The position numbers and the translations under genes are program-made. From Bacteroidales bacterium UBA1195 (lineage in GTDB: Bacteria; Bacteroidota; Bacteroidia; Bacteroidales; WCHB1-69): a stretch of DNA of 9,327 nucleotides. Positions within the stretch are counted from its first letter, which is position 1, and each line of letters opens with the position of its first letter. Below the pieces are notes generated by a model, which was not told the DNA's origin, did not search any database, and was given only the letters and a program-made list of their open reading frames with translations. This document shows, piece after piece, positions 1 to 4,620 of this stretch. The DNA is taken from contig DBYD01000037.1 of the NCBI GenBank assembly GCA_002309855.1, positions 1 through 9,327 of the forward strand. The letters run 5' to 3'.

Positions 1-38
1 TGCGTTACAAGCATAGTAACAATCAATCACCCCCAGCC

Positions 39-365
39 ATGTACAAAGGAAAAAGCACCTGCAGAGAGTTGAAGAAAATCCGCAAGATGATAGCGGAGCA
101 GAACAATATCCCGTTGGAGGATTCGGAATGCCATTACGAAGGCGATTGCGCCGGAACCTGCCCGAAATGTGACGCGGAAGTGCGCTTTCTGGAGAACGCG
201 CTGCGCATGAGCAAGCAGCTGGGGAAGGTGGTCACGCTGTCCGGTGCGGCCTTAGCCTTTTCCGCCTGCGGCAACCAGACACCGGGGGAGATGCCGTTCG
301 ACGACACGGTCGATTCGGCGGATGTGATGATGCAGAACGATTCGGCGGATACGGATACGGTTAAG
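39..365 (+). repeat. Lipoprotein head repeat, copy 1
   Basis: Direct repeat of 327 bp encoding residues 1-109 of the first lipoprotein. By eye it differs from copy 2 at about five positions over the first 320 bp, all synonymous, and from copy 3 at about 17 positions, five codons of which change the residue. Identity ends where the variable tail begins. Confidence 0.92.
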
Positions 366-509
366 ACCGAAGCGGCCTCTTTTCCGGATGTGGATCTTCC
401 AATTCCAGGGGGAATAATAGAGGGGATTGACTATCCTGATTCTGCCGTTCAGCCACCACTGCCATATGAAGAAGAACCATTAGAGGGTGAGCTTGTGAAA
501 AACCCGTAA
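39..509 (+). CDS. rSAM-associated putative lipoprotein, copy 1 (short Pro/acidic tail)
   Basis: Predicted 156-residue membrane-associated protein of unknown function. Residues 1-60 are charged and hold Cys8 and a cluster at Cys31, Cys37, Cys41 and Cys44 (C-x5-C-x3-C-x2-C, with His32 after the first). Residues 64-77 are a short hydrophobic stretch ending LAFSAC, which resembles a lipobox with Cys77 as lipidation site, although it sits unusually far from the N-terminus. Asp-rich residues 84-107 follow. Residues 1-109 are essentially the same as in two more genes downstream. The 47-residue tail is rich in Pro, Glu and Asp and has no recognised domain. The start is the ATG shared by all three copies; no Shine-Dalgarno is visible. 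From memory, the head resembles the lipoproteins of the Bacteroidetes rSAM/lipoprotein system (TIGR04134), and a radical SAM gene lies 2.7 kb downstream. Lipidation is inferred; a short single-pass membrane segment is the alternative. Confidence 0.8.
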   Translation: MYKGKSTCRELKKIRKMIAEQNNIPLEDSECHYEGDCAGTCPKCDAEVRFLENALRMSKQLGKVVTLSGAALAFSACGNQTPGEMPFDDTVDSADVMMQNDSADTDTVKTEAASFPDVDLPIPGGIIEGIDYPDSAVQPPLPYEEEPLEGELVKNP

Positions 510-524
510 GCGGATTTGGTCATT

Positions 525-571
525 GAAAAAGGAAAAAAATCTGTCGAGCAAACAATAAACGCTCCTTTTTC
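525..571 (+). terminator. Possible hairpin/terminator after lipoprotein copy 1
   Basis: A 9-bp perfect inverted repeat (GAAAAAGGA at 525-533, TCCTTTTTC at 563-571) is separated by 29 nt. Inside it a shorter GAGC (546-549) can pair with GCTC (561-564) and is followed by a T run. Either form could end transcription before the toxin-antitoxin pair, but the stems are weak and A/T-rich. Confidence 0.3.
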
Positions 572-575
572 TACG

Positions 576-590
576 TTACACTTTTTGTAA
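576..590. promoter_or_regulatory. Palindrome upstream of the antitoxin, possible operator
   Basis: TTACA (576-580) and TGTAA (586-590) form a 5-bp inverted repeat with a 5-nt spacer, ending 5 nt before the antitoxin start. RelB/DinJ-type antitoxins usually repress their own operon by binding palindromes at the promoter, so this is a reasonable operator candidate. The motif is short and could be chance. Confidence 0.3.
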
Positions 591-595
591 TAAAT

Positions 596-901
596 ATGGT
601 TATGGGCTATACATATAACATTGACACATCGACTAAAAAGAGTTTTGACCTGCTTTGTGCGCGGTTTGGCGTTACAGCCGACAAGGTAATCAGCCTGTTT
701 ATCAGGCAGTCGGTGCAGGCGCAGGAAATTCCTATCAGGGAGGAGGAACTTGAACGGGAAATCATGCTTGAGGATGCGCGCAAGGCTATTGAAGAGATGC
801 GCTTGCAGAGTGAGGCGGCTGGTAATTCTGAGATGAGCCTTGATGAGATAAACGAAGAAATCCGTCAGGCGCGGGAAGCATGCAGACTGCGTAAAAAATA
901 A
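596..901 (+). CDS. RelB/DinJ-like antitoxin of PIN toxin module
   Basis: Predicted 101-residue antitoxin. Residues 3-42 look like a ribbon-helix-helix DNA-binding domain of the RelB/DinJ kind: a short strand (YTYNID) and two helices including ISLFIRQSV, close to the DinJ pattern ending in FLRQAV. The remaining residues form a long, highly charged helical region rich in Glu, Arg and Lys, the part that typically wraps the toxin. The PIN-domain gene starts 3 bp after the stop codon, the standard antitoxin-first order, so the two are almost certainly cotranscribed and coupled. By family analogy the protein neutralises the PIN nuclease and represses its own promoter. The start could be ATG 596 or ATG 602 (two codons later); neither has a clear ribosome-binding site. 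Base composition is lower in GC than the flanking lipoprotein heads, which fits an inserted cassette. Confidence 0.85.
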   Translation: MVMGYTYNIDTSTKKSFDLLCARFGVTADKVISLFIRQSVQAQEIPIREEELEREIMLEDARKAIEEMRLQSEAAGNSEMSLDEINEEIRQAREACRLRKK

Positions 902-904
902 GGT

Positions 905-1321
905 ATGAAACGTTACTATGCAGTATTTGACACTAATGTCATCGTGTCCGCGCTTTTGTCTAAAAACTTGCAATCTCCCACAGTTGTATTGCTTGACCAT
1001 ATTATTGACAGAACTATCATTCCTGTTTACAATGAAGAAATCATAGAGGAATACAAAGAGGTTCTGAACCGCGAAAAGTTTGGTTTTGATGTTAAAAGAA
1101 TAGAGTCGGCATTAAATGCCATACGTGCAGGTTTGTGTGTCAGACGCACTGCTACAGGATGGGATTTCCCAGATGAAGATGATGCCGTGTTCTATGAGGT
1201 TGCCATGACAGTGGATGAGGCATATTTGGTTACTGGCAACACAAAACATTTTCCTAGGGTTCGTAAGGTTGTTACTCCAGCGGAAATGTTAATGATTATC
1301 GATGAGGAAAAAATGAAATAA
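905..1321 (+). CDS. PIN-domain toxin (putative toxin-antitoxin system toxin, PIN family)
   Basis: 138-residue protein with a complete PIN-type nuclease fold of the COG1569/TIGR00305 kind. Visible acidic active-site candidates are Asp9 in FDTNVIVSALL, Glu49 in the EEYKEVL helix, and Asp92/Asp93 in DEDDAVFYEVA. The C-terminal YLVTGNTKHFP motif is a family hallmark; Asn112 stands where many PIN proteins carry a further Asp, which I believe is common in this subfamily. PIN toxins are metal-dependent ribonucleases that cleave RNA when the antitoxin is lost; the target here cannot be told. It follows the RelB/DinJ-like gene by 3 bp. No truncation is seen and all key residues are present, so the toxin is probably active. 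Just after its stop lies a 38-bp block that matches the end of a different toxin gene. Confidence 0.9.
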   Translation: MKRYYAVFDTNVIVSALLSKNLQSPTVVLLDHIIDRTIIPVYNEEIIEEYKEVLNREKFGFDVKRIESALNAIRAGLCVRRTATGWDFPDEDDAVFYEVAMTVDEAYLVTGNTKHFPRVRKVVTPAEMLMIIDEEKMK

Positions 1322-1357
1322 AACGATTTGATATAACCCATTCAAACACCCACAGCC
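1320..1357 (+). repeat. 38-bp leader repeat before lipoprotein copy 2 (relic of RelE-like toxin 3' end)
   Basis: This block is identical at 37 of 38 positions to 2679-2716 before lipoprotein copy 3. In the downstream location its first part encodes the last residues of the RelE-like toxin (NDLI and stop). Here it lies just behind the PIN toxin stop and encodes nothing. Its end (CAGCC before ATG) is also found before copy 1. It reads as a footprint of recombination that exchanged the toxin cassette upstream of the lipoprotein. Confidence 0.85.
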
Positions 1358-1684
1358 ATGTACAAAGGAAAAAGCACCTGCAGAGAGTTAAAGAAAATCC
1401 GCAAGATGATTGCGGAGCAGAACAATATCCCCTTGGAGGATTCGGAATGCCATTACGAAGGCGATTGCGCCGGAACCTGCCCAAAATGTGACGCGGAAGT
1501 GCGCTTTCTGGAGAACGCGCTGCGCATGAGCAAGCAGCTGGGGAAGGTGGTCACGCTGTCCGGTGCGGCCTTAGCCTTTTCCGCCTGCGGCAACCAGACA
1601 CCGGGGGAGATGCCGTTCGACGACACTGTCGATTCGGCGGATGTGATGATGCAGAACGATTCGGCGGATACGGATACTATAAAA
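1358..1684 (+). repeat. Lipoprotein head repeat, copy 2
   Basis: Second 327-bp copy of the head. The roughly five differences from copy 1 in the first 320 bp fall in Leu, Ile, Pro, Pro and Thr codons and leave the protein unchanged. It starts 1319 bp after copy 1 and 1359 bp before copy 3. Confidence 0.92.
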
Positions 1685-2056
1685 ATTGTGCCATCGCCAA
1701 ATGATATAGATGCAGTATGTGGTTTTATTGAAAGTGAAATTGAATCGGCAGAAGTGGAATCTGCTGAATTCAAGGGCGGTCAAAACGCTTTAGACAAATA
1801 TTTGGAGGAACATTTGGTTTATCCGGAAAAAGCGAAAAAAGATGCCATTGAGGGTAGTGTTGAAGTAAGTTTTGTAGTGGAAGTAAACGGAAACATTTCA
1901 GATGTCAAAGTGAAGAATGGTGTTCATCCTTTATTGGACAGTGAAGCTGTGCGTGTAGTTAGGGAAATGCCCAAATGGGAGCCGGGAAAATATGTAAATT
2001 CAGATAAACCGGTAAGTTGTCATTTCGTCCTGCCTATAGATTTCAAATTAGATTGA
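1358..2056 (+). CDS. Lipoprotein-head/TonB C-terminal domain fusion, copy 2
   Basis: 232-residue protein. Residues 1-107 are identical to copy 1: cysteine motif at 31-44 and lipobox-like LAFSAC ending at Cys77. A linker rich in Glu and Ser (about 110-137) leads to a complete TonB C-terminal domain (about 138-232): YPEKAKKDAIEGSV, then VSFVVEVNGNISDVKV, PLLDSEAVRVVREMPKWEPG, and a final PIDFKL strand. This matches the energy transducer TonB domain common in Bacteroidetes, which contacts the TonB box of outer-membrane receptors. Unlike classical TonB there is no N-terminal transmembrane helix; the only membrane signal is the short hydrophobic stretch before Cys77, so coupling to ExbB/ExbD is doubtful. 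Composition drops in GC sharply after about 1678, where identity to copy 1 ends, suggesting that the tail was acquired separately. It is flanked by two toxin-antitoxin cassettes. Confidence 0.88.
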   Translation: MYKGKSTCRELKKIRKMIAEQNNIPLEDSECHYEGDCAGTCPKCDAEVRFLENALRMSKQLGKVVTLSGAALAFSACGNQTPGEMPFDDTVDSADVMMQNDSADTDTIKIVPSPNDIDAVCGFIESEIESAEVESAEFKGGQNALDKYLEEHLVYPEKAKKDAIEGSVEVSFVVEVNGNISDVKVKNGVHPLLDSEAVRVVREMPKWEPGKYVNSDKPVSCHFVLPIDFKLD

Positions 2057-2113
2057 GATTCGAAAGCTGTCATTTTTAGTTGAAAAAAAGTAATATTATG
2101 CAATAAACTGGCG

Positions 2114-2127
2114 GTAATCATCGTTAC
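2114..2127. promoter_or_regulatory. Small palindrome upstream of second antitoxin
   Basis: GTAA (2114-2117) and TTAC (2124-2127) form a short inverted repeat about 18 nt before the antitoxin start. CGTTACA here also occurs at a similar distance before the first antitoxin (574-580). It may be an operator or part of a promoter; the signal is weak. Confidence 0.22.
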
Positions 2128-2145
2128 AATAAAAATAAAACGAAT

Positions 2146-2364
2146 ATGCGAGAAGTAACAATTAGTATTCCCAATAGCGATTTTTCACTATTCCAACGGG
2201 TGATGCATAAATTAGGATGGAAATATACGGAAGTGGCATCGGTGAAGGACGACTCAAAGGAAGAGGTGATGGCAAGTCTTGACCGCGCTTTCGCTGAATT
2301 TCACCAGATGCAGAAAACCGGACGCAAAGGCCGTCGCGCGGAGGAACTGATAGATGAGTTGTAA
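2146..2364 (+). CDS. Small antitoxin of RelE-like module
   Basis: 72-residue protein. It opens with a beta-strand pattern (REVTISIPNSDFSLF), continues through an amphipathic helix (FQRVMHKLGW) and ends in a charged region closing with GRRAEELIDEL. This layout is typical of short Bacteroidetes antitoxins that precede RelE/ParE toxins, and the next gene is such a toxin. The two overlap by 11 bp (the toxin ATG lies inside the last codons), which implies translational coupling with the antitoxin made first. By family analogy it binds the toxin through its C-terminal half and may repress the operon. I do not recognise a specific named family, so the role rests mainly on partner and order. The 89 bp before it separates it from the TonB-fusion gene and probably holds its own promoter. 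Confidence 0.8.
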   Translation: MREVTISIPNSDFSLFQRVMHKLGWKYTEVASVKDDSKEEVMASLDRAFAEFHQMQKTGRKGRRAEELIDEL

Positions 2365-2695
2365 CATATACACCACATCTGAATTTGAGCGTTCGCTGAA
2401 AAAACTTAGCAAACGCTATGCGTCAATGAAAGACGATTATGTCACTTTTCTGTCCGAGTTGAAAAAGAATCCGACAATGGGGACGGGAATCAAGTTCGGA
2501 TTGCGCAAAGTCAGATTCGCTATTGCCTCAAAACAGAAAGGAAAGAGTGGTGGCGCGAGAGTCATTACACATGTTGTTCTGTTTTCTTCATCGGATACGG
2601 ATGTCACATTATTACAGATATATGATAAGTCAGATTGTGAAAACATTACAGATGCTGAATTGAAATCTTTGCTCAAGAAAAACGATTTGATATAA
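2354..2695 (+). CDS. RelE/ParE/HigB-superfamily toxin
   Basis: 113-residue protein of the RelE/ParE toxin superfamily. Residues 5-40 form the helical hairpin (TSEFERSLKKLSKRYASMKDDYVTF by pattern, divided here only for description). The core carries LRKVRFAIASKQKGKSGGARVI and continues with HVVLF and TLLQIYDKSD strands; the Lys/Arg-rich KGKSGGARVI segment is a strong hallmark of HigB/RelE-like ribosome-dependent mRNA interferases. Such toxins cleave mRNA at the ribosomal A site when freed from their antitoxin. The gene overlaps its antitoxin by 11 bp. Its 3' end (KKNDLI and stop) merges directly into the leader of lipoprotein copy 3, which starts 21 bp after the stop. The same last codons reappear as a relic at 1320-1335, before copy 2. 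Length is normal and the protein looks intact. A ParE-like target cannot be excluded from sequence alone. Confidence 0.88.
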   Translation: MSCNIYTTSEFERSLKKLSKRYASMKDDYVTFLSELKKNPTMGTGIKFGLRKVRFAIASKQKGKSGGARVITHVVLFSSSDTDVTLLQIYDKSDCENITDAELKSLLKKNDLI

Positions 2696-2716
2696 CCCAT
2701 TCAAACACCCCCAGCC
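2679..2716 (+). repeat. 38-bp leader repeat before lipoprotein copy 3
   Basis: Partner of 1320-1357, with one mismatch (C for A near the end). The left part is coding, as the RelE-like toxin C-terminus, and the right part is the untranslated leader of lipoprotein copy 3. Because only this copy is functional as toxin code, it is probably closer to the ancestral arrangement. Confidence 0.85.
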
Positions 2717-3043
2717 ATGTACAAAGGAAAAAGCACCTGCAGAGAGTTGAAGAAAATCCGCAAGATGATAGCGGAGCAGAACAATATTCCCTTGGAGGAT
2801 TCGGAATGCCATTACGAAGGCGATTGCGCCGGAACCTGCCCGAAATGCGACGCGGAGGTGCGCTTCCTTGAGAACGCGCTGCGCAAGAGCAAACAGCTGG
2901 GGAAGGTGGTCACGCTGTCCGGTGCGGCCTTAGCCTTTTCCGCCTGCGGCAACCAAGCACCGGTGGAGATGCCGTTCGACGACACTGTCGATTCGGCGGA
3001 TGTGATGATGCAGAACGATTCGTTGGATACGGAAACGGTGAAA
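2717..3043 (+). repeat. Lipoprotein head repeat, copy 3
   Basis: Third and most diverged 327-bp head copy, roughly 95% identical to copy 1 by eye. Amino-acid changes cluster after the lipobox-like Cys77, while the cysteine motif is untouched. Confidence 0.9.
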
Positions 3044-3184
3044 CTTCCACCCGCATATAAAGAAGAAGTGTTTGATTATACTCTTGATGTTGGATTAGTG
3101 CTTGATTCGCCAGAAGAAGAGGAAGAAGAATTGATGGAGATAGAAGAACTTCCCGAAGAAGAGGAGAAAGATTTCCAAAAATAA
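2717..3184 (+). CDS. rSAM-associated putative lipoprotein, copy 3 (Glu-rich tail)
   Basis: 155-residue paralogue of the proteins at 39 and 1358. The head keeps all six cysteines (8, 31, 37, 41, 44, 77) and the LAFSAC lipobox-like end. It differs at Met57 to Lys just before the hydrophobic stretch, and at four positions after Cys77 (T81A, G83V, A103L, D106E). The tail (about 110-155) is strongly acidic with runs of Glu, encoded by a purine-rich GAA/GAG tract near 3110-3175. The radical SAM gene begins 8 bp after the stop, so the pair is likely an operon. In the rSAM/lipoprotein system, as I recall it, one lipoprotein lies next to the enzyme, so this copy is probably the cognate partner and the other two are duplicates. 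Function is unknown; substrate, scaffold or anchor for the enzyme are all possible. Confidence 0.83.
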   Translation: MYKGKSTCRELKKIRKMIAEQNNIPLEDSECHYEGDCAGTCPKCDAEVRFLENALRKSKQLGKVVTLSGAALAFSACGNQAPVEMPFDDTVDSADVMMQNDSLDTETVKLPPAYKEEVFDYTLDVGLVLDSPEEEEEELMEIEELPEEEEKDFQK

Positions 3185-3192
3185 AAAAACAC

Positions 3193-3825
3193 ATGGAACA
3201 GCAGAGGGAAATGGCAGCGGCATTCATCGGGGTGGCGCGGCACCGCCTGGGACGGGACGGAAAGGGGGTGACCACGCTGGCGGCCTTCCACAGCTGCTCA
3301 CTGCACTGCAAATACTGCCTAAATCCCGCCTGCCTGGACAGCAAAAGGGCGTTCCCACAATACACGCCCCAACAGCTGTACGACAAAATCTCCATCGACA
3401 ACCTCTATTTTTTAGCCACGGGCGGCGGTGTCTGCTTTGGCGGCGGCGAACCGCTGTTGCATGCCGATTTCATCTGCCGGTTCCGGGAGATTTGCGTTGA
3501 AGATTGGAAAATCACCCTTGAAACTGCGCTGAACGTGCCGTTGGAGAATCTGAAGGCGGCTGCGGCGGTGAGCGATGACTTCATCGTGGATATCAAGGAT
3601 TGCAACGATGCAATATATCAATCATATACAGGAAAATCGAACAGTCTGGCACTCTCCAACCTGGAGTGGCTGCTGCAGAGCGCAGGACCGGAGCGGGTCA
3701 TGGTCCGTGTGCCGCTGATTCCGGACTTCAACACCGAGGAGGACCGGCAGCGCAGCGTGGAGCATCTGCAGTCCATCGGCGTGAAGCAGCTGGATTTGTT
3801 TACCTATAGGGTGGCTCCAAAGTGA
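3193..3825 (+). CDS. Radical SAM protein of rSAM/lipoprotein system
   Basis: 210-residue compact radical SAM enzyme. The cluster motif CSLHCKYC gives Cys35, Cys39 and Cys42 (C-x3-C-x2-C) for the [4Fe-4S] cluster that cleaves S-adenosylmethionine, and GGGEP at 82-86 is the SAM-binding GGE motif. Later segments (DFIVDIKDCN near 135, VMVRVPLIPDFN near 172) resemble the activase family of pyruvate formate-lyase and anaerobic ribonucleotide reductase, but no glycyl-radical enzyme is nearby. There is no extended C-terminal SPASM-type auxiliary cluster domain. From memory it fits TIGR04133, the radical SAM partner of the lipoprotein family here; its reaction is unknown. It is likely cotranscribed with lipoprotein copy 3, 8 bp upstream. 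The start at 3193 lacks a clear ribosome-binding site; Met7 (ATG 3211), preceded by AGAGGGA, is an alternative. GC content is higher than in the toxin cassettes. Confidence 0.9.
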   Translation: MEQQREMAAAFIGVARHRLGRDGKGVTTLAAFHSCSLHCKYCLNPACLDSKRAFPQYTPQQLYDKISIDNLYFLATGGGVCFGGGEPLLHADFICRFREICVEDWKITLETALNVPLENLKAAAAVSDDFIVDIKDCNDAIYQSYTGKSNSLALSNLEWLLQSAGPERVMVRVPLIPDFNTEEDRQRSVEHLQSIGVKQLDLFTYRVAPK

Positions 3826-3838
3826 ATAGAAAGACTTT

Positions 3839-4234
3839 TTATTCTGCGAAATCTTCAAAATCGTCAGGAACGGTAGCCCACGCTTCCCAGTCTGTTTCGG
3901 TAAGATACCTTTCCACTTGCCTGCGCAGTTCCGGAATGCCATTAACAGCTGTGTTGTATAATTCCTTAGAGTCAATCCCTGCATAGTCATGTACCAAAAC
4001 ATTTCGCATTCCCTGAACTGTTTTCCATGGTGTTGCAGGGTGTGCCTTTTTGAAAGCCTTACTCAACATGTATGCAGCTTCTCCCACCACCTCAACATTT
4101 TTCATTACAGAATAATAGGTGCGCTTTTCTCCGACAAATGCTTCATAAGTATAACCTTTTATAAGCATTGTCACGTTATCGGAATATTCAAGAATATCCT
4201 CCAGTCTGCCTTTATCTCTCGCTCTCTCTCTCAT
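3839..4234 (-). CDS. hepT: HepT-like toxin (HEPN, DUF86 family)
   Basis: 131-residue HEPN-domain protein. The key motif is RNVLVHDY at 77-84, which fits the R-x4-H-x-Y active site of HepT/DUF86 proteins. In characterised HepT/MntA pairs this is the ribonuclease-type active site, and the Tyr is the residue modified by the antitoxin. The N-terminal DKGRLEDILEYSDNV helix and the GEAAYMLSKAF helix are typical. The gene overlaps mntA by 23 bp and is read after it on the same strand. Its 3' end converges on the radical SAM gene with 13 bp between the stops. The start region is a GA-dinucleotide tract (MRERARDKG), so small slippage there could change the reading frame; the ATG at 4232-4234 is the only good start. 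Length and residues look intact. Confidence 0.9.
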   Translation of the reverse strand: MRERARDKGRLEDILEYSDNVTMLIKGYTYEAFVGEKRTYYSVMKNVEVVGEAAYMLSKAFKKAHPATPWKTVQGMRNVLVHDYAGIDSKELYNTAVNGIPELRRQVERYLTETDWEAWATVPDDFEDFAE

Positions 4235-4574
4235 AGATTAGTATTTTATCACGGTTAGCAGTTTCTGCAGCGTATGGACGAAGTGTACCTTCTACAACCA
4301 AATCAACCTCTCTTCCAAGCAATTCCTGCAAATCCATCAGCATACCTCCGTGGGTAAATAATGTAAAGGGTTTGCCGGAATAATCCGGTACGAAAAGTAT
4401 GTCCACATCGCTTTTGGGTGTCTCCTCACCACGTGCAAAAGAGCCGAACAGCCATGCTTTCAGAACAGGCTGTGTTTTGAAGTATTCGGCTATAACCTTG
4501 GTCATCATCTGTGTGCTCATAAATTTCAGCAATTTGACATCATAACGTTGATTCAGTTTTTTTATTGTGTGCAT
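4212..4574 (-). CDS. mntA: MntA-like nucleotidyltransferase antitoxin
   Basis: 120-residue minimal nucleotidyltransferase of the MNT kind. GSFARGE (44-50) followed by Asp56 and Asp58 gives the G-S-x10-D-x-D signature, and Asp91 in REVDLVV is the third metal ligand. Characterised MntA antitoxins inactivate HepT by adding AMP units from ATP to the Tyr of its R-x4-H-x-Y motif. With all three Asp and the GSFARG loop present, this protein should be active. It precedes and overlaps hepT by 23 bp, implying coupled translation. The first ATG (4572-4574) adds 18 residues beyond what I expect for the family; Met19 (MSTQMMTKVIAEYF), at 4518-4520, is a likely true start, and would leave a normal leader after the promoter candidate at 4588-4620. 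Confidence 0.9.
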   Translation of the reverse strand: MHTIKKLNQRYDVKLLKFMSTQMMTKVIAEYFKTQPVLKAWLFGSFARGEETPKSDVDILFVPDYSGKPFTLFTHGGMLMDLQELLGREVDLVVEGTLRPYAAETANRDKILIYERESER

Positions 4575-4587
4575 TTTTCAATTTCAA

Positions 4588-4620
4588 CAAACAAATGCAA
4601 CTTTTTTTTCCGTGATACAA
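4588..4620 (-). promoter_or_regulatory. Candidate Bacteroides-type promoter for mntA-hepT
   Basis: On the minus strand TTG (4618-4620) is followed after 22 nt by TTTGTTTG (4588-4595), one mismatch from the Bacteroides -7 consensus TAnnTTTG. Transcription would begin close to 4581, so ATG 4574 would have almost no leader and Met19 would have a normal one. The region is A/T-rich, so a chance match is possible. Confidence 0.3.

Noticed and set aside
449..1000. Minus-strand open frame of about 183 codons across lipoprotein 1 and the first toxin-antitoxin pair
   Set aside because: It crosses the intergenic region and two recognised genes, and its product resembles no protein family. It is taken as a shadow.
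39..3043. Regularly spaced repeats as a possible CRISPR array or integron
   Set aside because: The three repeats are 327 bp long, coding, and about 1.3 kb apart with whole genes between them. No cas gene, integrase or attC-like site is present.
2910..3401. Minus-strand open frames opposite lipoprotein copy 3 and the start of the radical SAM gene
   Set aside because: The predicted proteins are rich in Ser, Pro and Arg, as expected for the reverse of Glu-rich and GC-rich code, and the plus-strand genes are well supported.
3826..3838. Terminator between the radical SAM gene and hepT
   Set aside because: The 13-bp gap and its flanks hold only a weak A/T inverted repeat with almost no loop, so it is not convincing as a hairpin.
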